Below are positions 14,801 to 26,698 of a DNA stretch of 64,000 nt, piece after piece. Origin of the DNA: Motacilla alba alba (taxonomy: Eukaryota > Chordata > Aves > Passeriformes > Motacillidae); NCBI RefSeq assembly GCF_015832195.1, contig NC_052046.1, positions 15,740,161 through 15,804,160 of the forward strand, in the 5' to 3' direction. A program made the position numbers and the translations under genes. The notes under the pieces were generated by a model. That model was not told where the DNA came from and did no database searches. It was given only the letters and a program-made list of their open reading frames with translations. Within the stretch, counting starts at the first letter, position 1, and each line of letters starts with the position of its first letter.

Positions 14801-15438
14801 TCACATTTTTAGAAAAGCTCTTCATAATCAGTACTGGAGCAGCCACCACCAGTGTCCAAATTCAATCTAAGCTATAGAATATAGTTTCATATCTTGTCAC
14901 TTATGTAATCCACATACATAAAAGCAATAATCTGTATTCGAGCACATCATCAAAAAATTTGATTTTTTTTTTCTGACAGTAAGCATACTCACTTATTGCT
15001 GTAATCATAATCTTTCTTCCACACCCTACATCAGCTGAATCTACAATGATGCTCTAGGTCTATGTTTAGCACATATACAAGACAAAAGTTTTAAAAGTAT
15101 TCCAGTTAACATATGCCAGCATGGGAAGACCAGGAAACTGAATTATACTCCCTTCTGTTCATATTAAAGATAAAATGTTCAAGTAAATTATCTGGGCCAT
15201 TAATTTAATAAACCAAAATTAGCACATATCACATCTGAGTATAATTCTGACTTTTCACGAAATAGTATTAATGCTTAATTATCTTGAATTCTAAAAAATG
15301 CATAGTGTCTTTTCAAAAAAACAAAAGGTGTGTATCTCCATATATGCATATATATCCCATTTATATCCACAGAGAGTGAGAGATATCAATGTGGAATCAT
15401 ATATTAGTAACACTATTATTTAAAAAGTTTGAAAATGT
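8878..15438. other. AT-rich unique DNA, no gene seen
   Basis: Mostly single-copy AT-rich sequence. The longest open frame (9597-9989, minus, 130 codons) has no recognisable domain and is best explained by chance. A short 11-bp tandem repeat lies at 10030-10058, and AT-dinucleotide-rich tracts occur near 9345-9385, 13980-14030 and 15330-15365. A modestly GC-richer block around 11740-11940 has overlapping open frames on both strands but no family I can name. Confidence 0.6.
10030..10058. repeat. 11-bp tandem repeat
   Basis: AAGAAGATATC at 10030-10040 and 10041-10051, followed by a partial third unit to 10058. The preceding GATATCC suggests a degenerate unit upstream. Local slippage is the likely origin. 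Confidence 0.85.
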
Positions 15439-15970
15439 CACAGAATGACAGAATTTATTCTATCACCTCAGACATAGATGATGTCCCTTCTCCGTGGTCT
15501 ATTCTCAAAGCTGAACATGCCCAGCTCCCTCAGTTTTTCCTTAAAGGAGAGATGCTCCAGTCCCTTCATTATCTTTGTCACCTTCCACTGGACCCACTCC
15601 AGGAGCTCCATCTTTCTCATACTGGAGAGCCTGTACACTGAACTGGGCATAGCATTCCAGATGTGCCTCACCAGCGCTGCGTAGAAGGGCAGGATTACCT
15701 CCCTCAGCCCCACCTTGCCTCAGGTTGGCAATGATCTTCCTGATGCATCCCAAGGTGTTTTGGCCCCAGGGACACACTACTGGCTCATGGACAGCTTGTT
15801 ATCCACCAGGACCCCCAGGTTCTTCTCTGCAGCAGGTCAGCACTCAGCCTGTGCTGGTGCCTGGTGTTCTTTCTCTCCATGTGCAGGACCCTGCACTTGC
15901 CTCTGTTGAATTTCAGATTGTTCTTTGCCCATTTCTCCAACCTGCTGAGGTCTTTCAAGAATGTGAAAGA
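15439..15970 (-). mobile_element. CR1 LINE fragment, ORF2 C-terminal region, internally deleted
   Basis: A 5'-truncated avian CR1 in minus orientation. The minus-strand frame at 15468-15713 reads REVILPFYAALVRHIW, then MELLEWVQWKVTKIMKGLEH and LRELGMFSFE, which are hallmarks of the CR1 ORF2 C-terminal tail after the RT core. Upstream (15720-15960 on the plus strand) lies more of the ORF2 segment, including the 'CLHMERK'-like region, broken by frameshifts. At the other end, 15439-15454 reads CACAGAATGACAGAAT, two copies of the CR1 3'-terminal octamer. The several hundred bases of ORF2 end and 3' UTR normally between these parts are missing, so I infer an internal deletion between about 15455 and 15476. 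Confidence 0.88.
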
Positions 15971-18862
15971 ACATGTGGTCAGTCCAATCTTTACATCAAC
16001 TAGACAAAGATAGTGAAGAAGATATTTGCGGATCTTTCCTCCTTACATAGTATAGAGCTCAGTCCTCTCCTAACTAATGATGGGTTGTTGGGTTTTGAGT
16101 TTTTTATCTAACAAACAGTAGTGAATTTCTATAAGTATTCTTGATCTCCACTTATATAATCAGAAAGAATCAAACACACAAAATCAACACAATAACAAAG
16201 TTAAGAGGAGTTTCAAGAGTTTTAAGAATTTTGCCACAGACACAGAATTTTTTTCAGACCATTTTGCTTTAAATTTCTTAACATTTCTAAAAGAATTTTT
16301 TTTTTGTGATCCCCAATGATATAACTATGCAATATTGGCTCAATTTTCTTGAGCCGAGAGTCATAGTCTTGATCTTTGAGTGACAGTATTTGATGAAAAT
16401 TAGAATGCTAATAAGCATTATTACCACATAGACCTACAGCTTCTATAATAATGGAGACAAAGAATTTTTTTTTAGTGAATCCCTGAGCAGTCATGGCTAA
16501 AGAACTCCATCATGTCCTTTCCCTGACAAATATTATTAGTGCTAAGTTAAAAGTTTGGCTGCTGTCACTGTGACCTTAGCTGACCCCTTAATTTGCTGAG
16601 TTCAAGTCCAATTAACCTTTGGGAAGAAGCACAACTGCTCTAACCAGACAAGTCAATAGAATCCAATAGTAATCATTTCATTTTCTGGTTTGTCAAAGGG
16701 CAGTGGTCCCACCTCAACCGTTTCACACAAAGGTGGTAATTTATCAATGTTTAGAATGATCTGTACTGGACCATACCCAGCCCTCTCTCAAGTGCAGTAA
16801 TCAATTAAACAGGCTGTATCTCAGTCATGCCACCCTGTGTGCCGCCACAGAAGAAGGCGCCAGCTGAAAAATTACTCTCCTCTTGTGATATTTGCTGGTT
16901 TAGTTTCAGGAATGAAAATATTGATATACACATCAAGCTCTTGTTACCGCCAGAGGCTTGAACTAGATCTATGAGAGTATGGTGGGAAAACCTGTGTGGT
17001 GTGAAAAACTGTAGCTCGGCATTGTCTGTCTTCCATCACCTCCTTGTACATGTGTGGCTGCTGTTGAGTTTATTCAGAGTTAGCCATAGCATAATGGAGG
17101 AAAAGAGTCCCAGGAGAGTAGGATGAAAGCACGATCAATTAAAGTTGGCTTCAAGATTAAAAATAAGAAAGAGGAAAAGAAAGACATGACAATGTTCTAT
17201 TGCTTTCTGTCTTTCAACTCTGACAGGGCTGGGAGAGCACCCCCTACTCTCACACAAAAACACTGTCTCCAGTGTATGGCTCTATGCACAGGGGGGAGAC
17301 ACAGTGACAATCACATTGATGGCAAAGCTGGAGTGACTACAACACCTGTCTTTGCATGACCACCTGAGTATTTAATGCAAGTGGGTGACGAAAAGCTGGA
17401 TTGTATGGCAGTGGTTTGTCAATAAAGGAAAAGGGCAGAGGGCAATATCTGGTGGGGTCAGGTCTAAATGTTTGGTCCTAAGCTAAACATCACAGTGCTT
17501 ACCTTCTCCAAGGTGATGATCAGGTTCTGCTGGGCTCTTGGGAAACAAGAGGGAAATAGGAATTGTCGTAAGATTTAAGAACACAGAAATTAGATTCTTC
17601 TTCCCAGAGCAAGCAAAGATGAGATAAATTTTGGATGAAAATGCAGAGCAATTACCTAGATGCTGAATTATGGGACCTCAGGTTTGATGTCATGGTTAAG
17701 AGAGAACTCCCACAAATGTTCAGCATTGGCCAACATGACTGAAACATATTTCTGGGAGGAAGTCTTTGTGAAAGTGGCACCAAATTGATGGGAACAGGGA
17801 ACATACTGGATTTTTCATTTGCTTCTTCCAAGTCCCTCATATGTCCATTGACCTTTGTATAAGAGAGTTGAACAAAGAAAGGGTAATTCTGGAACTTAGA
17901 GGAGCTTTTACAGTAAGTGAGCAAAAATGAACAACCTAACTAGATGTATGCTTAAATAATAAACTTGATTTCCAATTAATTATTTTCTGGTTGTCTAAAT
18001 TAAATAAGATTTTTTAATGCTTCACATATCTAAGTATTTTTTCATTGACTTATGAATTCACTAATTTGTAGCAGTATTTGACAGTTATAAGAAAAAGATC
18101 CTAAATTCTTCATTTGTTAAGAGCACTAGCAACATTTTTATTACCAAAGCTAAGTTTGCAATCATAACAAGTCTTCAAAACACAATTGAATCTATTTTTA
18201 ATTTAGCTCTCTCTTGACTTTGTCATACAGAATATACAAAGATGGTAAAAGGAAAGAAAAACCCTTTAAATTAGTTTTGCAGTTTCCTACTGTCCTATAT
18301 TAAAGGCAACCTAATAGAATTTATAGGAGTAGAACCCTTTCAGGCAGCACTCTTTGTATTTTTTATTAAGTCCATACTTGCAGAATATACTTAATGTCAA
18401 TTTTGTACAATGGTTACACTGCACAGACTATTTTATTTTAAACCTGCAGGACACAATGATAAATTGATAATTGACCCCAAGGCCATAGCAAATAAAGAAG
18501 CCCTGTTTTTCATTAGTACAGTATTACATCGTTGTTAGGGGAAAGAAGAGCGATGCTAATTGAGTACTGAGGAGTTGCACAATTAAGAAATCATCCATGG
18601 TTTTAATTTCACATGTTTAAGGCTGCAAATTTCCTAATAGTGAGCAGTAAAATAAAATAAGATTAATGTGAGATACAATTACATAAAGCTACACCATCCA
18701 GAAGCAAGTTACAGCCCTCTATATTTGACTACATATTCACTAGTGGTACAGTCGACAAATACACTCTACTTTTCCTTTTGTGTGTCTGCTCTGCTCCTCT
18801 AAAGCTGTAGTATCACTACGAGCTTCAGTTGTCATCAGATCCAGAGGACAAATACTGTGAGG

Positions 18863-18878
18863 TTTTTTTTTTTTTTTT
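18863..18878. repeat. Poly-T run, 16 bp
   Basis: T homopolymer within unique DNA. Confidence 0.9.
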
Positions 18879-21800
18879 AAATTGGGGTGGTTATTATAAA
18901 AAGGAACTCCAGAGCCTCCTTTTGTAAATGAGTTTATTCTGTATCAGGTTTTCTTACACTAAGGCCAGAGCATTTCTATTTGAACCAGGCTAATGCTGTG
19001 ATGAAAAAACATGGATTCATTCATAGTATATCAGAAAAATACATAAATATTTTGTTTATTATTTATTAACTGACAATTGTGTTTGTACATTTTCCCAAGC
19101 ATTCAAAATTTCAGCACCTTCTCTCACATGAAACTAGCTGTGACTGAAACTGCTCAGTTAAGCACTCTTTAATCCAATTCCTGATCACTTCTTTCCCTCT
19201 CCAGCATTTTTGAGTTCCTCTAGTTCATGCATTTGTCTTGGTGAAGTTTGTATTTTCCCCAAGCTTGGACCTAGGCTGTGTTTGTTCCTGAATTACATCT
19301 TTTTTCCACGAAGGCGGTATGATCATAATCGCAGCAGCACAATGTTCCTGTTTGGTCTAGTGAAGCCCCAGACCAGTTACAATGGGAAGAAGGGGACATG
19401 CTCTGACTACTTGAAAGAGCAACTGATTTAGGGAAGAATGTTTAATAATATAAAAACTATAGTGTAAAGTTTAAGAGCCAGGCAGTAATATGTCCAGGTC
19501 ACTCGAGCATTGATAACACCATCCCAAAGGAATAAAAAAGCTCATATGTAATTAAGTCTCTAGGTTCTGAAAAGCCAGTTAGTGTAACTTGTTTTGTCAC
19601 ATGTGGGTAAAGCAGAAAATAAGCATCTACACAAAGTACAAGGAGAGTTTTCTCAGGAGACTTATCCCAATCAACTAATATTAAATGCAAAATGCACAAG
19701 AAAAGGAGGTAGCTAAAATAAATAGTAGCTAAACTATATAAATAGATATAAAAGGGAAAATGCTTAGATTTTTTAAATGACCTATTTTAAGAAGTTATTA
19801 AAATACACTTTAATTGTATGTCAGGGGTAAATTTGTTCAAGCTGAACAATTCACAGAAGGACATAAATCAGTACTTTTCTGAGTAAAATTCAGCTTTACA
19901 AATTAATCTAGAGCAAACGTTACGTACACAATAATAAAATTTCACAATTTAATAAAGGTCCCTTCTTTGATTAGTGATAATACCACAGTAGCCAATATTT
20001 TTGCTATTTTATTCTCTAACATCTTCCTAATTCATGAGTTTTTGCTCTTTCTTTTCCCTCTCAGCACAGCTCCCAGATCTAATCTATGATACCCTTGAAA
20101 CTGGATTTTGACTACGTCAAAATATGTCTTTCCTTTCAGTGCTATACTAAAATTAGCTCCTTTAGAATGATAAACATTATTATAATAATAAGAGAAATAA
20201 TTTTTCCATTGTGGGAATATTCTTCTTTAACAGAAGGTGTTAGGGAATGGGGTAAAAAGCTGTGATATGGTGCTTTGGAGATGATGCATGAACCCCGTGA
20301 CTGGTTCCAAGGCTGTTCAACAGACAACAGACTCACCAGCTGTCTGTCACAGACCTTAGGAGATTGGGAACACACAGCCCACCCACCTGGCCTGTCAAGG
20401 TCCTTCACTGAGGAAACCCTGGGAACCAAGAAGAGAATACAGCCATAATCCAAACAACAACCAGAACACCCTTACTTACACCTAGGCAGAAAATACTTGG
20501 CTTATGGGATGTGCAAGTCACTTACTGTGACAGAGTAATTCATACGAATAAGATAATGGTAAATGAAAACATTTGTGTTTCGAAGCAACCCTTCCTCTCT
20601 GACCAGCATTACTTCAGTTTCACATAGCTTAATTCCAAGCTAAACAAAAATAAGGTGGTGGGTGTTGTGCCAGCTGTTACACCTGTAAAAACATGACACG
20701 CAGATGAATGGCATCAATATATCAATGTCTCATCTCATCAACACTCCACATCCAGATCATGAAGCGAAGGGAAAACAGGATGAACCCATTTGTGATGCTC
20801 TTAAGAGATGATTCATGAGGATGATGGGCAGCTATACACCACTATCCTTTGAATTATATTTAAATTGTATTATTAATATTGGAAATAGCTGACATGTTTG
20901 CTTTAGTCTCAACTCTAAGATGAAAGTCACTTGTAAATGCATAAGGGATGGAAATTAGACTCATATATAACACAGCATGCTTAAAAGTAGCAATTGACTT
21001 CTTTTCTTTTTGTTCTAAAATACATTTTAATATAATTTCAACATATATTCTCAGTGAATAGCTAACAAGTACAGAAACCTTATTAGGTTAAATGAAGCGC
21101 CATAGCATATATTTCCTTGGATAGAGTATATTTCCCATCTTGCAATATTGTTTTGCATAAATTGCACTTTGTACTTTCTGTTCATAAGGCAATATGACTG
21201 CACACCTATAGAAAATTTGCCTGCAAAAGCATTTAATTGCTTTGTTAGCAAACTTTCAAAATGCTTGGAGGATGATAATGGAGGAAAAAATGCACACTAG
21301 TAAATATATATTAAGAGAATAGCTATAAGTGACTAACAAAATGTTATTTGGAATCATTGTTTTTGTACAGTAATTGAAATGACTTGCCAAACTATTGCAA
21401 TATATGTGGCACAGATTTTGGAAACCTTTATTTTACTAGTGGGCTCTTCAAAAAGAAGAGTTTGCGTAATGGTGCATTGTGCTCTAGGATCAAAATGCAG
21501 ACCATTCAATCCAAGAAGAGCATGACAACAACAAGCAATTCAATTACACTTGTAGATTTTACCAAATAGCTCTCTTTAGTAGACCTACACCTACACAAAG
21601 CAGGAAAAAAATCCTTGAAAGCGTTCTGTCCTTGTCTTTGGCTATTCTGTTGTCACTATAATAAGTGTGAAATCTCTAAAGATATGCACATTTACTACAA
21701 GCAAACAAGCTGTCCAGAATCTAATTAGACAAAAATCTGCCCATCTGTTCTGCATTATCATGGGGTTTGCTCACATGTATGTTGTCTCATTACTAAAAGG

Positions 21801-23348
21801 CGGAAAGGCAAATTGAATTGAGCTGGACTTCCTCTTAAAGTGGGATCAGGACATGAAGCCAGACCCTTGCTGTGAGCCAACAAAGCACCACTGGGAGAAA
21901 GTAGGATGAGAGAAGTTTCTTTTTTCTACAGCCACATGTCCAGTGCTTACCATGAGGCCTAAGGGGTGCTAATGCCATTGTCTGGCACAATAGAGCACAC
22001 ACTACAACCATATAACCCTTGCTTTCAATGCAAATTGTTTGCTTTTTATTGTCATCCCCTGTGTCCCATGTATATTACTATCTGCCTGCCATGGTATGCT
22101 GCATTTCATACACCTTGTTTAACTTAAGCAGGAAAGTTTCATTAAAGCTTAACTTCCTTATAAAACTAATTAGAATAATGTCTAACTTTTTCTAAAATTA
22201 TATTTTAATAATTTAATCAAGGTTTTTAAAGTGTTACTCAAGGCCACAGGCTACTGAGAGTCATTTGTATGGAAATAGGAAATTTTATATGAACATGCTT
22301 ATTTGCATATTTTCCAATCACTTACATGAATAATACTTAGCACTTACAAGCATTTGTGTATATCTCCCATAAGAGCACTTTGCATCAGCTGTAAACTCTA
22401 TTGTTTCTGAGAATAAGAATTTTTAGTAGACTGTTGCTACACTCCTTAAAGAGAAACAAAGAAGATTTATTTGGGTTTGTGAATGCTTTAAATGAGCAAA
22501 TACTTTGAAAATTAGCAGTTTTTGAGGATTAAGGAGAATCAGTGCAAATATACATCCAAAAGTTGGAGTACATAAGGAAAAACTGGAATATATTTCAATC
22601 CGAAGCATAGTTCTCATTATTAGAGCACTTGAACACATAACAAACTTTAATTTACTAATCCTGCTTAATGACAGCTCCTTGAAAAATGTAGGACTTGTGT
22701 GCCAGGTCATTCCCTAGAGGAAGATGAGCCCACTTTTCCTTCTGCTGCAAGGGACTGTATGCTGCATTCTCTGAAGTCCAGCTCACCTGCTCTCCTCTGG
22801 TGCTATTTCTCACTGTTCAGATTGACAGAAAAACACTATTGTTTAGAGTTTATTATTGTTTATTGTATATTATTTATTGTTTGGAGTTTATTAGAGTTTA
22901 TAACCATAAATGAAGAACAGATCTGCTTCAGATACTACGAAGACTGTTAGCATAGTTTTTATACTAGTGATAGGCAGATTAACCTGGGTACAGGCAAGGG
23001 CATGGAATTTATCTCCTGTTTCTCTGCACTCAGAGCAGAAGGAATTTGTACAAGTGATTCAGGCTGGATCCTCCTGTGCAGCACTCCAGTTCCCTGTTAT
23101 ACCTCGTTATAACACCTTCTCCATCCTGATAGCATACTACCCAAGGCAGGACGTTTTTCATCCAGTAACGTCCTTGTGTAGAATGGAAAAAGGGGCTTGG
23201 AAATAGGAACCAGTAACCAAGATTATTTAGGACAGCAAGAAGTTACATGTTTTCAGGTAAGCCAAGAAGAGCTAGTGGCACATGATTGAATAAACAAACA
23301 GATTTGAACAGAAAAAGAAAACTATTTTACAGAGCATATGATGAAAGT

Positions 23349-23392
23349 TGTCACATTTCATTTCCAATATTGTCACATTTAATTTCCAATAT
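23349..23392. repeat. Tandem duplication, 22-bp unit x2
   Basis: Units at 23349-23370 and 23371-23392, both starting TGTCACATTT and ending TTTCCAATAT, with one substitution between them. Confidence 0.9.
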
Positions 23393-26300
23393 TATCATTT
23401 TGTTCTAAAAAAATGTAGAAGCCCTTAAAACTTTAGAATATATCACAAAATTATCTCTCCATAGATAGTAGAGTCTCTTTTGAAGTGTAGAAATGAAGGA
23501 TGGCTTGTGCTATGGAAAAGTGGAGCAAGAAGAGTAAAGGGGAGGAGTAAATTGATGCATACAGGTGGGGAACTGGAGACATTAAAATAAAAAAGAAACT
23601 TAAAGAGAGAGAAATATTTTCTTTAAGGGAAAAATTCAGTTTTAATTATCTTTCATGATGCATTTAACCACATATTTTATGGAAAATACAAAACTGTTTG
23701 GAAGATTTTCTTATGGATTTATTTGTGCATACCCACATTTCTGCTGGACTGAAAGCAGCTCTAATATCTGCCAAGGGACAAAAAATACAAATCCATAAGA
23801 CAACAAACAAAAATATGTGCTCTCATATCTTTTTTAAAAACTTTTTAAAATTATCATTAAACATTTTCTTCTTTCTTTTCTTAGTACAAATGTAAAACAA
23901 TTTGGCTGCTGTGATGTATCTACAGGACTAAAATATTCCTCATAATACTGGTATTCATCTTGTATGCATACTTTATGGCCATTGTTTATTCCTGATTGCT
24001 TTTCATAATTTTAATATGATCCCCTTTTGATCCTTGCAGCTAACCAGAATACAACCAGCACAAATGTGGCACAAAACCCTGAACACTGTTTCTCTGTTGA
24101 CATAATACTGAAGCTAACTTCAGATTTTTCTGTCATCTCTATATAATTCAATCCTCATACATATGCTGTAAATCATTAAAAAAAAAAGATTTTCCTTTAT
24201 TTTCCTTTTCAGCATACTATTATTTTGTCTTTATTTACAGAGGTAGAACTTAAGGCAAGTTTACAGCTTCCACATAAATACTCATTTGCCAAAAGAAAAC
24301 AAAATATATTTTGCCTTTAGACAATCTGCATTGATATATTGAAATAGCAGGGAAGGGGGAAAAAAGGCTCATAATGCTTCATTAGTTAATTGCGCAGAGC
24401 ACAGCTCTTTAGGGGTAAACAAGTGAAGGACATTTGCTGAATGGTCTATGCCCATCATGCATATTATGGCCTAATGGTGCTAGTAATGGTAGGAGGCTCC
24501 TGGAGAGTCATCTGTCAAATTAGCACACTGAATTATTTATTGCCTCAGAGTAAAATCGAGAAAGGGAGCAGCTGAGATCCATTTGTAAGAAAATACAAGA
24601 TAAAGAAACAATCCTTCCCCAAAATTGTAGTACAACTGCTTTGCATGTTCAGTTATGTCACCAGTATTTGTAAACATCAACAATATTTAAATAGTATATA
24701 TGTGTAAAGATATTGGGATGTGCATGGAAATTCTAACAAGCAATTAATACTATACATGCATACATTATCTTCATGTATTTATATGTACAGGTGATTTGCA
24801 TAATGCTAATCATAATTTTTGTTAATGTAAGTGTGATTACACTTGTTTATACTATATTTTGTATGCTAAACACAGAATGTAAAAATATATATGTAAAATA
24901 TATACTGTATATAATGCATGTTATATATATTTTAATTAAAAATTATAAAATGGAAGTGTATAAATGAGTTAAATACTGTGCTTCAGATGGAAGTACACTA
25001 TTCTACCCCTGCAAATGTCAGAATGTATGTTCTTAATATAGTCATCATATTAAAGCTATTTCACAAAAACATGAAATAATTTTTTCAATCACTAAAGAAT
25101 ACATCTCTTACTGCAACTGCATCTGAAGATTAGGAAGATATGCATGATTTTTTCACTCAAAAAGAGTTGCTGCTGGACTCCCTTACTGGCAATAACTTGG
25201 AGTTAATCTTTATTGCTCAATATATCTTTTTCATTCCCTTCTGTCTTTATCCACTGTAAGTTATCAAAGTCATGGTAACTTTCCAACATTCCTGACGCTG
25301 AATGTGTACCATGAATAGCTCTTCCGCCACTGGTGCTTTTAATGACACCCAAGTGTCTTGTATCTTAATTACCATTCAGGCTCTACCTCTCTTTCCTCAA
25401 AGTTGTTTAAGTGAGATTTTTGTGATGTCTGACACTGCAGAAAGATATGTGCTATGAGTTATCACTAACCTGTTGAAGTACTTGAGACTGCATATTAACT
25501 TAATGACTTCACACAGTACACTTCTGTAAGGCACTGAACAGTCCTGTGAACCATTTAATCATGAATGTCAATGGTATTGACCACAAGAATACAGGTAAAC
25601 ATGTTCATACATGATCTGTTCCTTTAAAAAAAAAGAGATCCTTTAAGAGAATATTTGCACATCATTTAGTTTCTTCTGAAACCTGACAGCTGCATTTTAG
25701 TATTTCAGACATTGGCTTTTTGGAAGAGGATATTCCCCTCCAAATTAATAGATTTATTAACTTAGTCTTAGTTCATAGATTTACTCTGTAGTCTTTAAAA
25801 TTTGTTCAGTTGCTAGCTAAATTTGCTTTCCCATGATGATATAGAGCTGAAAGTGGGATTTTGAAATCTTTCTTATGACGGTACTTATTATTAAATATTC
25901 TTGAAGATTTTACTGATAAAGATAATGAATGATTAAGATAATTACTGCTTAGCTGATAACTTTGAATGTCCGTAGTTTGCTTTCCAAATTAAAATACACC
26001 TTCTGGGGGAAAGCAGGATCTTCCACAAAAGAACAGTTTGTAACTTTTTTGCTGTATTATAGAGACAGGTCTGCGGATAACTTACGGATATTGCTCATTG
26101 GCTAGTAATGACTACACAGAGAATTTACTACCTCAGACAAAGGTGTTTTGTACACTTGACTATCTCTAGAAAGAAATGCAACCAAACATGCAAATACTTG
26201 TTTGTATGATTCCTTTTCCTTTTATTTTGGTTTCAACATTCAGTTCAAAGGCTCTTTATTTCTTATTCTAAATAGAATTTAGTTCCTGCAGCACTGGTAT

Positions 26301-26651
26301 TTTGAAACTTCTACCCACACTTCAGGTAAGAGGATAGTAAAGATAGAAACCTTGGGTGTGGAGGAAGAGAGACTCTTTTCAGCACGGCAAAAGACATGCT
26401 GATAACCACTACTAGAAATACCTCCTGGCATGAATGCCATGTGAAGAGATTTAATTAAAGAAAGCACTTATACTGATAAATGTCTGGAAGTCAAAATTGA
26501 TATTAACATTGATGATCAAACTTATTGTGATACTTTTAAAAAATACCTGTGTTCCTGAAAATATTTTTCTTTCATTTTCTCTTACTTTATGCTTAAAGGT
26601 ATGACTCTCTCCCTTTATCTCCTCTTTCCCTTTCCTTATTCACAGATTTGT

Positions 26652-26654
<3 letters not shown>

Positions 26655-26697
<43 letters not shown>
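26655..26697. repeat. (CA)n microsatellite, about 21 units
   Basis: An uninterrupted AC dinucleotide run of about 43 bp. It has Z-DNA-forming potential and is likely length-polymorphic. The minus-strand open frame over it with an alternating V-C stretch is a repeat artefact. Confidence 0.97.
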
Positions 26698-26698
<1 letters not shown>

